The notes: a model not told the origin generated them from the letters alone. Numbered from the stretch's first letter, positions 42,321 to 51,172 are shown. The stretch: 64,000 bases of DNA from Nocardia vermiculata NBRC 100427 (GCF_001613265.1 NZ_BDCA01000003.1:1-64000); one strand, 5' to 3'. A program made the numbers and translations.

Positions 42321-43361
42321 ATGTCGGTCGAGGCCACTACGGAGCGCGTGTTGCGACTGCTGGCGCTGTTGCAGCGCAGGCCGTCCTGGACGGCCACCGA
42401 ACTCGCGGCCGAACTGGGCGTCACCGATCGGTGCGTGCGCCGTGATGTGGAGCGTCTGCGGGCCATCGGCTATCCGGTGCGAGCCGCGGCCGGTGTCGGT
42501 GGCGGCTATCAACTCGGCGCCGGGACCCGCTTGCCGCCGCTGCTCCTGGACGACGAGGAAGCGATCGCCACGGCGGTATCGCTGCGCCTGGCTGCCGGTG
42601 GGACGGTCACGGGTGCCGGCGAGGCGGCGCTGGGTGCACTGGCCAAACTCGACCAGGTGATGCCGCCCCGGCTGCGAGCCGAGGTACGCGCGGTGCACGA
42701 TGCCACCGAGACCCTGGTGGGGCCGGAAGTCGAGATCGATGCGGAAACACTGCTGGTTCTCGCGCGCGCCTGCCGGGATGCGGTGCGGGTGCGGTTTCGC
42801 TACGCCGGCCGCGGTGGCACCGAGCAGGAACGGACCGTCGAGCCGGTGCGCATGGTTACCACCGGCCGCCGCTGGTATCTGATGGCCCGCGATATCGACC
42901 GCGACGACTGGCGCACCTTCCGGCTCGATCGCATGCGCGAAGTGAGCGCGACGACCTGGCGATTCCGGGTGACCGAATACCCCGACCCGGTGAGCTACGT
43001 GCAGAATGCGGTCACCGCCGCGCCCTACCGCCATATTGCGCGAGTGCGGCTGCGGGCCCGGCCGGAACGCATCCGGGAGGTGGTCCCGCCCCAGGTAGGA
43101 CGGGTGACCGACGAGCGAGACGGCTGGTGCGTGCTCACGGTCGGCGGCGACGATCTGGATTGGATCGCGCTACAGGTCGCCCGGCTGGGCTACGAAGCGC
43201 AGGTGCTGGATCCGCCGGAACTGCGCACCGCGGCCACCGCCATGGCGCACCGCGTCGCACAACTGGGGCGGGATCCGGATGCCGACCGGACTTCGGGCCC
43301 GCAGCCCGGCGCTGCGGCGGCCCCGGGATTCGATGCGGATTCCGATCGTCCGGAGGGCTGA
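42321..43361 (+). CDS. WYL-domain transcriptional regulator
   Basis: A 346-residue regulator with an N-terminal HTH_11-type winged helix (RVLRLLALLQRRPSWTATELAAELGVTDRCVRRDVERLRAIG), a middle helical part, and a WYL domain starting near VRVRFRYAGRGG with RRWYLMARD. A WCX-type C-terminal part follows, then a disordered tail. WYL regulators sense nucleotides or nucleic acid in several systems. GGATGGAG precedes the ATG. Confidence 0.93.
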   Translation: MSVEATTERVLRLLALLQRRPSWTATELAAELGVTDRCVRRDVERLRAIGYPVRAAAGVGGGYQLGAGTRLPPLLLDDEEAIATAVSLRLAAGGTVTGAGEAALGALAKLDQVMPPRLRAEVRAVHDATETLVGPEVEIDAETLLVLARACRDAVRVRFRYAGRGGTEQERTVEPVRMVTTGRRWYLMARDIDRDDWRTFRLDRMREVSATTWRFRVTEYPDPVSYVQNAVTAAPYRHIARVRLRARPERIREVVPPQVGRVTDERDGWCVLTVGGDDLDWIALQVARLGYEAQVLDPPELRTAATAMAHRVAQLGRDPDADRTSGPQPGAAAAPGFDADSDRPEG

Positions 43362-43427
43362 ACCCGCACCGCCCGCCGGCTCGTTTCCGGAGCGGCACCA
43401 CCACACCTCACCGGGTGGCCGCGCGGT

Positions 43428-44180
43428 TCAGTGTCGGTCGCAGGTGTGCTGGTCGCCGGTGGAGGGCCGGTCCGACGGCGATGACCGGGTCGCAGCGCCG
43501 TGGCGGGCGGCATTCGACCGGGCGAGCAGCCACCACACCGCGCCCGCGACGACCGGAACCACCAGGGCGATCGAGTACTCACCGGGTTTGCCCAGCTCGG
43601 GAGCGACCGCGCCCAGCAGTGTGGCCGCACCGATGTACAGGAACAGCAGGCCGGAGGCGACCGCCACGGCCCGCTCGGGAATGTGCTTGCCGACCGTGAT
43701 GCCCACGGCGATGGCCAGCCCACCGGCGGCGACCATACCCGCGACCGAGCCAGCCCAGACCGCCGGCCAACTGTGGTTGGACGCCAGCGCGATGGTCGCG
43801 AACATGGTCCGGTCGCCGAGTTCGGCGAGCAGGAACGACGAGATGACGATGAGGAATGCGCGCCCGGGGGCGGCCGGCCCGGTCGCTGCCGGCTCCTCGT
43901 CCGCACCGTCCTCGCGCCGGGATTCCCACAGCGTCCACATACCGACGGCCAGCAGGATGACACCGGTGCAGAAGGCGATCAGATCGGTGGGTAGCGCCGC
44001 GCCGAGGAAGTGCCCGACGCCGACAGCAATCAGATTCACCGCGATACTCGCGACGGTGATACCGCTCAGCACGATCCACCAGCGGTAACGCAGCGCGAAG
44101 GTGAGGGCCATGAGCTGCGATTTATCGCCGAGTTCGGCGACGAAAAGCACGCCGAAGCTCAGTAGTAGGGCGGCGATCAT
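43428..44180 (-). CDS. TMEM165/GDT1 (UPF0016) family cation exporter, probably Mn2+
   Basis: A 250-residue membrane protein with six helices in two repeats. Each repeat carries the family signature ExGD-(K/R)-(S/T): AELGDKSQLMAL near residue 15-26 and AELGDRTMFATI near 118-129. The family moves Mn2+ or Ca2+; bacterial members such as MneA/MnxX export manganese. A yybP-ykoY manganese riboswitch lies in the 5' leader, which makes Mn2+ export the best call. It matches the position of M. tuberculosis Rv3848. GGGAG lies eight bases before the ATG. Confidence 0.94.
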   Translation of the reverse strand: MIAALLLSFGVLFVAELGDKSQLMALTFALRYRWWIVLSGITVASIAVNLIAVGVGHFLGAALPTDLIAFCTGVILLAVGMWTLWESRREDGADEEPAATGPAAPGRAFLIVISSFLLAELGDRTMFATIALASNHSWPAVWAGSVAGMVAAGGLAIAVGITVGKHIPERAVAVASGLLFLYIGAATLLGAVAPELGKPGEYSIALVVPVVAGAVWWLLARSNAARHGAATRSSPSDRPSTGDQHTCDRH

Positions 44181-44257
44181 CTATTGCTCCCAGGTCACCG
44201 GCACATCGGCCGAAGACGGGGCGCCTCCAGCCGAAGAACCGGAAAGTCGGTCGTCGG

Positions 44258-44353
44258 CCGAAGGTCTCGCCCACCGGAACTCCGGTTCGGATGGCCGGAT
44301 CCGACTGGCGGATCAGTATGTCGACCATGCGATTTCGGGCTACTCCCCTTCGC
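44258..44353 (-). promoter_or_regulatory. yybP-ykoY manganese riboswitch
   Basis: Read on the minus strand, the leader of the exporter gene contains GCGAAGGGGAGTAGCCC (44353 downward), GGTCGACATACTGATC and GGGCGAGACCTTCGG (to 44258). These are the conserved blocks of the Mn2+-sensing yybP-ykoY aptamer: a P1 helix CGAAGG/CCTTCG, GGGGAGUAG, the CAUACUG loop and GAGACC. The following 77 bases to the ATG at 44180 hold GC-rich hairpins and must be the expression platform. A TAGACT at about 44364-44369 (minus strand) may be the -10 element. Confidence 0.9.
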
Positions 44354-44572
44354 TGTAAGAGAGTCTACCCTAACTTCGACCGGTTCACCACTTCTTTGCC
44401 TCGAAAACGCAATGCGCACAATAAGTTTGGCCACGCGCCGGAAAAGTTTCGGGTACCCGTGGAAGGTGGATTCGATCGGGCGTGGGCGCGGCGTCAGGCC
44501 CTCCGCGCCCGGCGGTTCCCGTGCCCGCGAACGCCGGGTCGGGGCTCTCGGGCCGGCCCCGCTGCCGCCTGC
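44354..44572. other. Region between the riboswitch and the Rv3847-like gene
   Basis: About 220 bases with no gene. It holds the probable promoter of the riboswitch transcript at its left end. The right part lies just after the stop of the minus-strand gene at 44573, but no clear terminator hairpin was found there. Confidence 0.4.
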
Positions 44573-45109
44573 TCAGGCGGCAGCGTTCTCGATGAGCATG
44601 GCCAGGACGGCGGTATCGGGATCCGTGATCGGGTCGACGCCGACGCGGCTCACCATCGAGGTCACCGTGCCGTCGAGTTCGGCCTCCACCCAGGCCGCGC
44701 GATGGGTGAGACCCAGATGTGGAACGCCGGGAAGCAGCACGCAGCCCGAGGCCGCTCCTGCGCATTCGGGCAGGGAGGGGCTGGTTTCCGAAGGGGGATG
44801 CAGCATCAGTAGCGCGGGTGGGATGTGTGCGGCGAAGTGACCCGGTTCGACGGCCTGCTCACCGAGGACCGGACCTTCGGCGAGTACCAGGCCCACCGTG
44901 CCCGGACGTGGATCGTCGGGCAGTTCCTCGCGGGCTCCGAAGACCGTCGTGGTGGACAGCAGGCCGGGAAGGCTCGCCACCCGCACGGCCAACGCCAGCA
45001 GTTGCGCCCATTCCTTCGTGGTGTCGGGCCAGCGCCCGGAGATGAGGAAACCTCGTAGTAATCCGTGTGCCTGAAACGGCGTGATTCCGACCGGATTGTT
45101 GATACGCAT
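44573..45109 (-). CDS. Conserved hypothetical protein, Rv3847-like
   Basis: A 178-residue protein without membrane segments or a family I recognise. Features are NPVGITPFQAHGLLRGFLISGRW at the start, a Pro-rich middle, and HRAAWVEAELDGTVTSMVSR near the end. Length and place (between sodA and the UPF0016 gene) match M. tuberculosis Rv3847 (177 residues). GGGAGG lies eight bases before the ATG, so it is a real gene. Its link to sodA or to metal handling is only positional. Confidence 0.82.
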   Translation of the reverse strand: MRINNPVGITPFQAHGLLRGFLISGRWPDTTKEWAQLLALAVRVASLPGLLSTTTVFGAREELPDDPRPGTVGLVLAEGPVLGEQAVEPGHFAAHIPPALLMLHPPSETSPSLPECAGAASGCVLLPGVPHLGLTHRAAWVEAELDGTVTSMVSRVGVDPITDPDTAVLAMLIENAAA

Positions 45110-45250
45110 CGGATGGCCTCCCGAACTGTCAACGGGGGCGGCTCCGCGGTGAGCGAGCCCGTCCTCGACCTATCGTTGAGATAGGGGTACCCGAGGATGA
45201 CTCGAACAATGTCTGGCACACAAGTACCACAGAGTGCTAGTCCGCCTCTC

Positions 45251-45292
45251 CGCGACTTCAGGCCATACCAGTTGGCATGGCCTGAAGTCGCG
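45251..45292 (-). terminator. 16-bp hairpin terminator after sodA
   Basis: CGCGACTTCAGGCCAT at 45251-45266 pairs with ATGGCCTGAAGTCGCG at 45277-45292 around a ten-base loop. It lies about 100 bases after the sodA stop and about 140 bases before the Rv3847-like start, so it should separate the two transcripts. Confidence 0.88.
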
Positions 45293-45393
45293 TTGAGGGC
45301 CGGCGGTAGGTTTCCCTGATCGGGTTCGAGGTGGATGGGAAGTTACCCATGTTCGAACGAAATCAGTGCTTCCGTCGGCATAGGGCTGTGCTG

Positions 45394-46017
45394 TTACCCG
45401 AAGATGAGGCCCTTGCCCTGGGCGACTGCCTTGGCGAAGCGGTCCTGCACGTCGGCCCAGTTGACGACGTTCCAGAACGCCTTCACGTAGTCGGCCTTGA
45501 CGTTCTTGTACTGCAGGTAGAAGGCGTGCTCCCACATGTCGACCTGCAGCAGCGGGATGATGCCGAGCGGCACGTTGGCCTGCTGGTCGTACAGCTGGAA
45601 GGTCAGCAGCTTCTGGCCGAGGGTGTCGTAGCCGAGCACCGCCCAGCCCGAACCCTGCAGGCCGTTGGCGGCCGCGGTGAACTGCGCGCGGAACTTGTCG
45701 AACGAACCGAACTGGTCGTCGATGGCGGCAGCCAGATCCCCGACTGGCTTGTCGCCGCCGTTGGGGGACAGGTTCTTCCACCAGATCGAGTGATTCACGT
45801 GGCCACCGAGGTGGAAGGCCAGGTTCTTCTCGTACAGGAAGATCGCGCCGTGGTCCTCGGCCTCACGTGCCGCCTCGAGCTTCTCGAGCGCGGTGTTGAC
45901 GCCGGCGACATAGGCCGCATGATGCTTCGAGTGGTGAATCTCGTTGATCTGCCCGGAGATGTGAGGCTCCAAGGCGCCGTAGTCGTAATCCAGATCTGGC
46001 AGCGTGTACTCAGCCAC
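45394..46017 (-). CDS. sodA: Fe/Mn superoxide dismutase
   Basis: A 207-residue SOD, the same length as M. tuberculosis SodA (Rv3846). The metal ligands are His28, His76, Asp160 and His164 (the last two in [10 protein letters not shown]). At position 145, where the M. tuberculosis iron enzyme has His, this protein has Gln (YDQQAN), which points towards manganese use. There is no signal peptide; mycobacterial SodA is exported without one. It removes superoxide. The start follows AGGAAGGGACATC, a good ribosome site. Confidence 0.97.
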   Translation of the reverse strand: MAEYTLPDLDYDYGALEPHISGQINEIHHSKHHAAYVAGVNTALEKLEAAREAEDHGAIFLYEKNLAFHLGGHVNHSIWWKNLSPNGGDKPVGDLAAAIDDQFGSFDKFRAQFTAAANGLQGSGWAVLGYDTLGQKLLTFQLYDQQANVPLGIIPLLQVDMWEHAFYLQYKNVKADYVKAFWNVVNWADVQDRFAKAVAQGKGLIFG

Positions 46018-46255
46018 GATGTCCCTTCCTCATGATGTCGGCGCGTGCGCCCGGTCTTGTCGAGCGCACCAACCTTCATTCGTACACCCGCTCGATGCAA
46101 CCGGGTCCGGTCCACCCTAGATTCCCGTGACCCGAAATCTGTTACGCGCCCGGGAATCGAGGGCACATGACCCAGTTATGCCCAGACACGGAGTTTTATT
46201 CACTCGGAGTACTGGTTCCTTCCGTGCCGTGCTCCGGTGCGCCCGGTATCGACCG

Positions 46256-46864
46256 CTACATCGGCGGCGCGACGTCGGGCAGCATGGTGCGCGGATCGCA
46301 CGAATCGTGCGCTTTCCACCAGCGACGCGCACCGGCGGCGAACTGGTCGACTTCGAGCTGCCGGCCGCCCGCGGTGTGAATACTCAGATCGGTGAACCAG
46401 ATTCGAACGTCCAGTTCGCGCGGATCCGTGCCCTCCTGCAGTGAGAACTCGAGGACGTGGGCCGGGCTCAGGTCGCCCACGGTGGTGTCGAAGCTGAGTA
46501 GTTCACTCCACAGGGACCAGCCGCTGTCGTCCAGGTCGATGAAGTTCCAGCCGTGTAGCGACCCGCCGCCGAAACCGGCGATGGCCTCGCCGAGGGTGTC
46601 GATGGTGAGGGGGAAGATGCGCGGTTCCAGGTCGTCCCAGCGTTGCTGCCGCAACGATGCCGCCACCCGGCTCACTCCGGACAGCGTCAGCGTGACCCGG
46701 CGGTCGGCCGCCTGGCCGTCACCGGGGAGGGTGAGCACCTCCAGTTCGATTCGAAGTCGTGCGTCCGCGGCGTCTACTGCCAACCCGAGACATGTTGCCT
46801 CGGAGAGTGCGGTGTCGAGCCCGGCCGTATCCAATCCGTCGAGTAACCCCCTGCTCGCGTCCAT
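46256..46864 (-). CDS. Conserved hypothetical protein, unknown function
   Basis: A 202-residue soluble protein with no recognised domain. It is rich in acidic residues and alternating strands: LRIELEVLTLPGDG, RVTLTLSGVSRVAASLR, GWNFIDLDDSGWSLWSEL, DVRIWFTDLSIHT. This suggests a beta-rich fold. Codon use matches its neighbours. It is divergent from the rhodanese gene and separated from sodA by 238 bases with no other gene. Confidence 0.72.
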   Translation of the reverse strand: MDASRGLLDGLDTAGLDTALSEATCLGLAVDAADARLRIELEVLTLPGDGQAADRRVTLTLSGVSRVAASLRQQRWDDLEPRIFPLTIDTLGEAIAGFGGGSLHGWNFIDLDDSGWSLWSELLSFDTTVGDLSPAHVLEFSLQEGTDPRELDVRIWFTDLSIHTAGGRQLEVDQFAAGARRWWKAHDSCDPRTMLPDVAPPM

Positions 46865-47317
46865 GTCGCCAGGCTACCGAGTACGCGCCGTCGAGCCAGG
46901 TATTTCGGATTCTCTCTAGTGTTGTCGTTTTTTCTCGAACCGGAGGGAACCGAACGGACATATCTTCCGTCCAAGTATGTGTCGGGAACTCGTGGACGCC
47001 GGTGGAACACCGTTCGACCAGCGCAGAAGCCCGCAGGTGGCGGCGGGGGCCGCACCGGTACCAAGGAGGGGAGTTCCGGAGTGGCCCCCGTTCCCTATCC
47101 GCTCGCCGGAGCTGTTGCCGACCGGCCGGTTTGTAAAGTCCGAACCTGTGGATGAGGTTGTGGATTATGTGGATAACTAGGGGGCAAGCTATGCACAGAC
47201 CGGTTTGCCAAGAGTGTGCGCCACGGAATCCGGGCCCGGAACCGACCGAAGGTTCAACGAGTGGTTGCAGTGCCGGGTCTCCCCGCCGATCCCGGGTACA
47301 TGGCAGGATCGAGAACC
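46865..47317. other. 453-base divergent intergenic region with DnaA-box-like cluster
   Basis: It lies between the divergent hypothetical gene (46864) and the rhodanese gene. It has no credible coding frame. It is less GC-rich near 46900-46980 (TTGTCGTTTTTTCTCGAACC). Its outstanding feature is three TGTGGATNA nonamers in 30 bases (listed at 47147-47176). It should also carry the promoters of both neighbours. Confidence 0.6.
47147..47176. promoter_or_regulatory. Cluster of three DnaA-box-like nonamers
   Basis: TGTGGATGA (47147-47155), TGTGGATTA (47159-47167) and TGTGGATAA (47168-47176) lie in tandem, all in the same orientation. The third is the exact complement of the TTATCCACA DnaA-box consensus; the others differ at one or two bases. 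It sits about 140 bases upstream of the rhodanese gene. It is not near dnaA or dnaN in this window, so a DnaA-regulated promoter or titration site is more likely than oriC. Confidence 0.5.
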
Positions 47318-47695
47318 GTGACGAGCTCCGAAATTCCCTCGGTGCCGGTCGGCGACCTGCCCGCTGAATTCGATGCCGCACCACCGGCGGGTACCGAGAC
47401 CGGGACTACGCCCGCCATCCTGCTCGACGTGCGCGAGGACGACGAGTGGCGGTTGGGTCATGCGCCCGGCGCCCGGCACATCCCGATGGTGGATGTCCCC
47501 GCGCGCCTGGACGAGTTGGATTACGACTGCGACATCTACGTCGTCTGCCGGCAGGGCGGACGTTCGATCGAGGTCGCCAAATATCTCGAACATGTGGGAT
47601 TCGAGGTCTATCAGGTCGTCGGCGGCATGGTCGCCTGGCAGCAGGCCGGACGCCCGCTGTGCGGTGAAGGTGACCACGACGCCACGATCTACTGA
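47318..47695 (+). CDS. Rhodanese-like domain protein
   Basis: A 125-residue single rhodanese fold. ILLDVREDDEWRLGHAPGARHIPM is the entry segment, the catalytic Cys lies in VVCRQGGRS, and VYQVVGGMVAWQQAG closes the domain. It could carry sulfane sulfur. GTG at 47318 or ATG at 47300 may be the start; neither has a strong ribosome site. It is followed after 74 bases by the DUF4328 gene on the same strand. Confidence 0.88.
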   Translation: MTSSEIPSVPVGDLPAEFDAAPPAGTETGTTPAILLDVREDDEWRLGHAPGARHIPMVDVPARLDELDYDCDIYVVCRQGGRSIEVAKYLEHVGFEVYQVVGGMVAWQQAGRPLCGEGDHDATIY

Positions 47696-47769
47696 CCACG
47701 AACCACACCCGGTCCCGAGCACAAGCAACCGATGAGAATCGTCGACAGGATGGAAGGGGGAGCAGCCCG

Positions 47770-48762
47770 GTGAGTACGGTCGTGCAACCCTGTGCCCGGT
47801 GCGGCGCCCGCTGGGCGGTGCACGGTACGCCGATGCACTGGTGCCCGCGTTGCCGCGGAGTGCTGCTGTCGCCGGCACCCGTCGACGCGCCCCCGCAACA
47901 ACGCAACTATCGCTGGGTCGCCCGCCCACCGGGCCGCGGACCGCGTGTCGTGCGCCCGAGTTCCGGCGCCACGATCGACCCCTCGACCCCCCGCTACACC
48001 GAGATCCCGCGCTGGGGGCTGCAGGATCGGCCGCCGCCGGTCCCCAAGGTTCCGGGCACGGGATTCGCGCTGCTGGATCGGCTGACCGAACGCCTGACCA
48101 GTCTGCTGTTCGCCACCGTCGTGCTCTTCGCCCTGGCGGCAGCCGCCGAGTTCGGTCGCTATCTGGTGCTGCTGCGCAATCGGACCCGGCTGATCGAGCC
48201 GGTCGTGCTGTTCCTATCCGATCTCAGCGTCTACGCCACCACCATCGCCGCCCTGTTGTGTGCGCTGGCGACGGCGGCCGGGTTGATCGGCTGGCTGGTC
48301 CGAGCGCGCGCGGACGCGTACGCCACCATCGGCCGCCGCGACCCACGCTCGCTTCCGGCGCTGCTGTGCGGCGGGCTGATTCCCGTGGTCAACCTGATCT
48401 GGCCCGGTGTGTTCCTCACCGAGCTGGCTCGCACCCGTGGCGGTGACCCCCGGCTGCTGCAGGCGGTGCGGATCTGGTGGTGCGTCTGGGTTCTCAACGG
48501 TGGCATGGTGATCGTGGCCCTGTGCTGGCGCACTGCGGATACGCTGCAGAGCCAGGCCAACGGAGTGATCTTCGCCGTCTACACCGACCTGGTGGCCGCG
48601 GCCGTGGCCGTCGCCTCGCTCTGGGTGGTACGGCTGACCGAAGGCCGTGACCTGCGCGGGCGGATAGTGATCCCCAAGCGCCGGTTGCCCGCGTCCGGGC
48701 CGGCGGTGCAGGTCATCGAGCCGGTCCGTCCGGTCCAGACAGAGGAGGCCATGGCCAAGTGA
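47770..48762 (+). CDS. DUF4328 membrane protein with zinc-ribbon N-terminus
   Basis: A 330-residue protein. The first 30 residues have a CARCGARW and a HWCPRCRG pair, a likely zinc ribbon. A proline-rich linker is followed by six hydrophobic helices (about 110-300) typical of DUF4328 proteins. It resembles M. tuberculosis Rv3843c next to glpQ1. GGGGGAG precedes the GTG start. Its stop overlaps the GDPD start by GTGA. Confidence 0.88.
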   Translation: MSTVVQPCARCGARWAVHGTPMHWCPRCRGVLLSPAPVDAPPQQRNYRWVARPPGRGPRVVRPSSGATIDPSTPRYTEIPRWGLQDRPPPVPKVPGTGFALLDRLTERLTSLLFATVVLFALAAAAEFGRYLVLLRNRTRLIEPVVLFLSDLSVYATTIAALLCALATAAGLIGWLVRARADAYATIGRRDPRSLPALLCGGLIPVVNLIWPGVFLTELARTRGGDPRLLQAVRIWWCVWVLNGGMVIVALCWRTADTLQSQANGVIFAVYTDLVAAAVAVASLWVVRLTEGRDLRGRIVIPKRRLPASGPAVQVIEPVRPVQTEEAMAK

Positions 48763-49526
48763 CCCAGGACAATCGCGCACCGTTCGTGGTCGCTCACCGG
48801 GGTGCCTCCGGAACGCGTCCCGAACACACCCTCGCCGCCTACGAGCTGGCCTTGCAGGAGGGTGCTGACGGCGTCGAATGCGATGTCCGCCTGACCCGGG
48901 ACGGTCATCTGGTCTGTCTCCACGACCGCACCGTCGACCGCACGTCTTCGGGCACCGGTCTGGTCAGCGAGATGAGCCTGGACGAACTGCGCGACCTCGA
49001 CTTCGGCAACAACGGCGCCCCGTCTCCGGTACTGACCTTGCGTGAATTGATCACGCTCGTCCTGGACTGGCGCAGCCGGCCGACGAAGCTGTTCATCGAG
49101 ACCAAGCATCCGGTTCGCTACGGCGCGCTGGTGGAGAGCAAGGTGCTCGCGGAACTGCAGCGGTACGGCATTGCCGCCCCGGCCTCGGCGGATCACTCCC
49201 GCGCGGTGGTGATGTCGTTCGCGGCCACCGCGGTCTGGCGTATCCGCCGCGCGGCGCCGCTGCTACCGACGGTGCTGCTCGGTGAGTCCTCCCGGTATCT
49301 GGGCGGCAGTGCGGCCACCACGGTCGGAGCGACGGCGGTGGGGCCGTCGGTGAAGACGCTGCGTGAACATCCGGAACTGGTGGATCGGGCCGCGGCCGCC
49401 GGCCGGGCCACCTACTGCTGGACGGTCGACGATCCCGAGGATGTCGAACTGTGTGCCGAGCTGGGGGTCAGCTGGATCGCTACCAACCACCCCGGGCGGA
49501 TCAAGAAACTGCTGGACGGAAACTGA
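48759..49526 (+). CDS. Glycerophosphodiester phosphodiesterase
   Basis: A 255-residue TIM-barrel GDPD. The catalytic HRGASGTRPEHT starts at residue 13, followed by the metal-binding EGADGVECDVRLTRDG and the second catalytic His in CLHDRTVDRTSSG. FIETKHPVRYG supplies more metal ligands. It splits glycerophosphodiesters to glycerol-3-phosphate and an alcohol. It is equivalent in position to M. tuberculosis GlpQ1 (Rv3842c). No signal peptide is seen. The GTG start overlaps the DUF4328 stop. Confidence 0.95.
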   Translation: MTQDNRAPFVVAHRGASGTRPEHTLAAYELALQEGADGVECDVRLTRDGHLVCLHDRTVDRTSSGTGLVSEMSLDELRDLDFGNNGAPSPVLTLRELITLVLDWRSRPTKLFIETKHPVRYGALVESKVLAELQRYGIAAPASADHSRAVVMSFAATAVWRIRRAAPLLPTVLLGESSRYLGGSAATTVGATAVGPSVKTLREHPELVDRAAAAGRATYCWTVDDPEDVELCAELGVSWIATNHPGRIKKLLDGN

Positions 49527-49582
49527 GGCCGCTGCGCGCCCCTGTGCACTGCGGCGGTGATCACCCGGTAGGTTCTGCGTTC

Positions 49583-50509
49583 GTGGGTAAGAGCAAGCGC
49601 AACAGTCCCAAGCCCGACAGCAATCGGGCCCAGCGCCTCGCCGAACGTCGTGCGGCACAACAGCAGGCCGCGGCAGCCGCGGCGCGGCCCTTCGCCGGGC
49701 TGGCCGCCGAATGCGATCTCGTCGCGCTGCGCGAATTCGTGCCGTCGGCGACCGCGGTCCTGAAGCCGGCCGAGGGCGTCGCCGCCGAGCGCCAGGTGAC
49801 CCTGGCGACCGTGCTACCGGGCGCCGTCGCCGCCCTGGTCCGGGCCGGTGACCAGCCGTCCGGTTTCGTCGGTGTGCAGGTGCAGTTCCCGGCCGAGGAT
49901 CCGGCTGCGGACCTCGCCGCCGCGATTCTGTGGACCCAGGGTGCCGAGCCGGGGGACTCGCTCACCGCGGCGAGCGAGTACAGCGCGGACACCGTGCCCG
50001 CCCTGGCCGAGGTGATCGATCCGAAGGCGAATCTGGAGCTGACCGTCCATCAGGACTTCAACTGGTGGGTGCCCGAGGGGCTGCAGCCCGATCCGCAGGT
50101 CGCCGCGACCATCGAACAGGCCAATCATGCGATCATGCCTTCGGACCGGCTGGATCTGGGCGTGGACGCCGTGGGCGCCGCCTGGTGGGTCGATGCTGGT
50201 GAAAAGGCGCATCTGCGCTGGGTGCGGCCCGAAGACGAGGACGATCTGATGGCCGCGTTGGCTCGGGTGCACGCCGCCGGCGGTCTGCATCTGGGGGAGG
50301 GCTCCCGGTTCGCCGGATCGTTCCGCACCCATGGCCTGCTGGTACCGGTATTCGATCTGGACCGGGAGCGGCACGCGAGTGAATGGGTGCAGCCCACCAA
50401 GGAGTTCGGCGAACGGCTGGCCGAAGCGCTGGCCACGGATGCGGAGCTGACCTCCGACGAGCGACGCTCCCGCGACGGATTGCGTTCGCGCCAGGTCACG
50501 CTGCGCTAG
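49583..50509 (+). CDS. DUF5926 family protein
   Basis: A 308-residue soluble protein with a basic, Gln/Ala-rich N-terminus (KSKRNSPKPDSNRAQRLAERR) and a body that contains HQDFNWWVPEGL, GVDAVGAAWWVDAGEK and AGSFRTHGLLVPVFDL. This pattern fits DUF5926, a conserved actinobacterial family of unknown function. The GTG at 49583 is the first start close to the conserved basic head. A strong terminator follows. Confidence 0.85.
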   Translation: MGKSKRNSPKPDSNRAQRLAERRAAQQQAAAAAARPFAGLAAECDLVALREFVPSATAVLKPAEGVAAERQVTLATVLPGAVAALVRAGDQPSGFVGVQVQFPAEDPAADLAAAILWTQGAEPGDSLTAASEYSADTVPALAEVIDPKANLELTVHQDFNWWVPEGLQPDPQVAATIEQANHAIMPSDRLDLGVDAVGAAWWVDAGEKAHLRWVRPEDEDDLMAALARVHAAGGLHLGEGSRFAGSFRTHGLLVPVFDLDRERHASEWVQPTKEFGERLAEALATDAELTSDERRSRDGLRSRQVTLR

Positions 50510-50540
50510 CGGCGACGGACCTGCCTCGCAGATAACCGAT

Positions 50541-50586
50541 GTGCAGAGAGCCCGGCCCACCGTGCGGTAGGCCGGGCTCTCTGCAC
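50541..50586. terminator. 17-bp hairpin between convergent DUF5926 and ferritin genes
   Basis: GTGCAGAGAGCCCGGCC at 50541-50557 pairs with GGCCGGGCTCTCTGCAC at 50570-50586 around a 12-base loop. It lies between two converging genes and can serve both. Confidence 0.9.
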
Positions 50587-50623
50587 ACTTGCACGAGCTG
50601 GTCGTGCGCAGTGGAGCGTCGAA

Positions 50624-51172
50624 TCAGATCACACCACCCGCGACCGCGGGTGCGCCGGAGGTATCACCGGCCCCGCTCATTTCGCGGGCGACGAAGTTCT
50701 CCAGATCGAATAGGTTGGCGCCGGCGCGCTCGGCGACGGTGAGCAGGGTGTTCATGCGCGCGACCTCTTCGACCTGTTCCTTCAGGAACCACTGCATGAA
50801 CTGTTCACCCAGGTAGTCGCCCTCTTCCCGGGCGGTCTTGGCGAGGTGGACGATCTGGTCGGTCACGGTCTTCTCCTGCTGCAGTGCCAGCTGGATCGGC
50901 TCCCGCGCCGTCTCGAACCGAGAATGCGCCGGATCAATTCCGGTGAATTCGATACCGATTTCCCGATCGAGGAAGTAGCGGACCATCATCATCGCGTGAT
51001 TGCGCTCTTCTACAGCCTGGGCGTAGAAGTGTTTTGCCAAAACCGGAAGATCGGCATTGTCGAACCACACGGCGATAGCGATGTATTGATGCTCGGCATT
51101 GAATTCGTGACGGATCTGGTCTTGCAGCAGAGCGTGAAACTTGGTGAGCGAAGTATCGGGGTGGCTGGACAT
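50624..51172 (-). CDS. bfrB: Ferritin, BfrB-type iron storage protein
   Basis: A 182-residue ferritin. The ferroxidase residues lie in NAEHQYIAIAVWF (Glu), AVEERNHAMMMVRYF (Glu and His) and EQFMQWFLKEQVEEV (Glu and Gln). The C-terminal Gly/Ala-rich extension AGANLFDLENFVAREMSG matches mycobacterial BfrB (Rv3841), which builds a 24-mer iron cage. The ATG at 51172 aligns with the BfrB start; an upstream ATG at 51208 would add 12 residues. Tandem IdeR-like boxes 69 bases upstream fit iron-dependent activation. Confidence 0.95.
   Translation of the reverse strand: MSSHPDTSLTKFHALLQDQIRHEFNAEHQYIAIAVWFDNADLPVLAKHFYAQAVEERNHAMMMVRYFLDREIGIEFTGIDPAHSRFETAREPIQLALQQEKTVTDQIVHLAKTAREEGDYLGEQFMQWFLKEQVEEVARMNTLLTVAERAGANLFDLENFVAREMSGAGDTSGAPAVAGGVI

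Noticed and set aside
47147..47176. The chromosomal replication origin
   Set aside because: Only three DnaA-like boxes in one orientation are present and neither dnaA nor dnaN is in the window.
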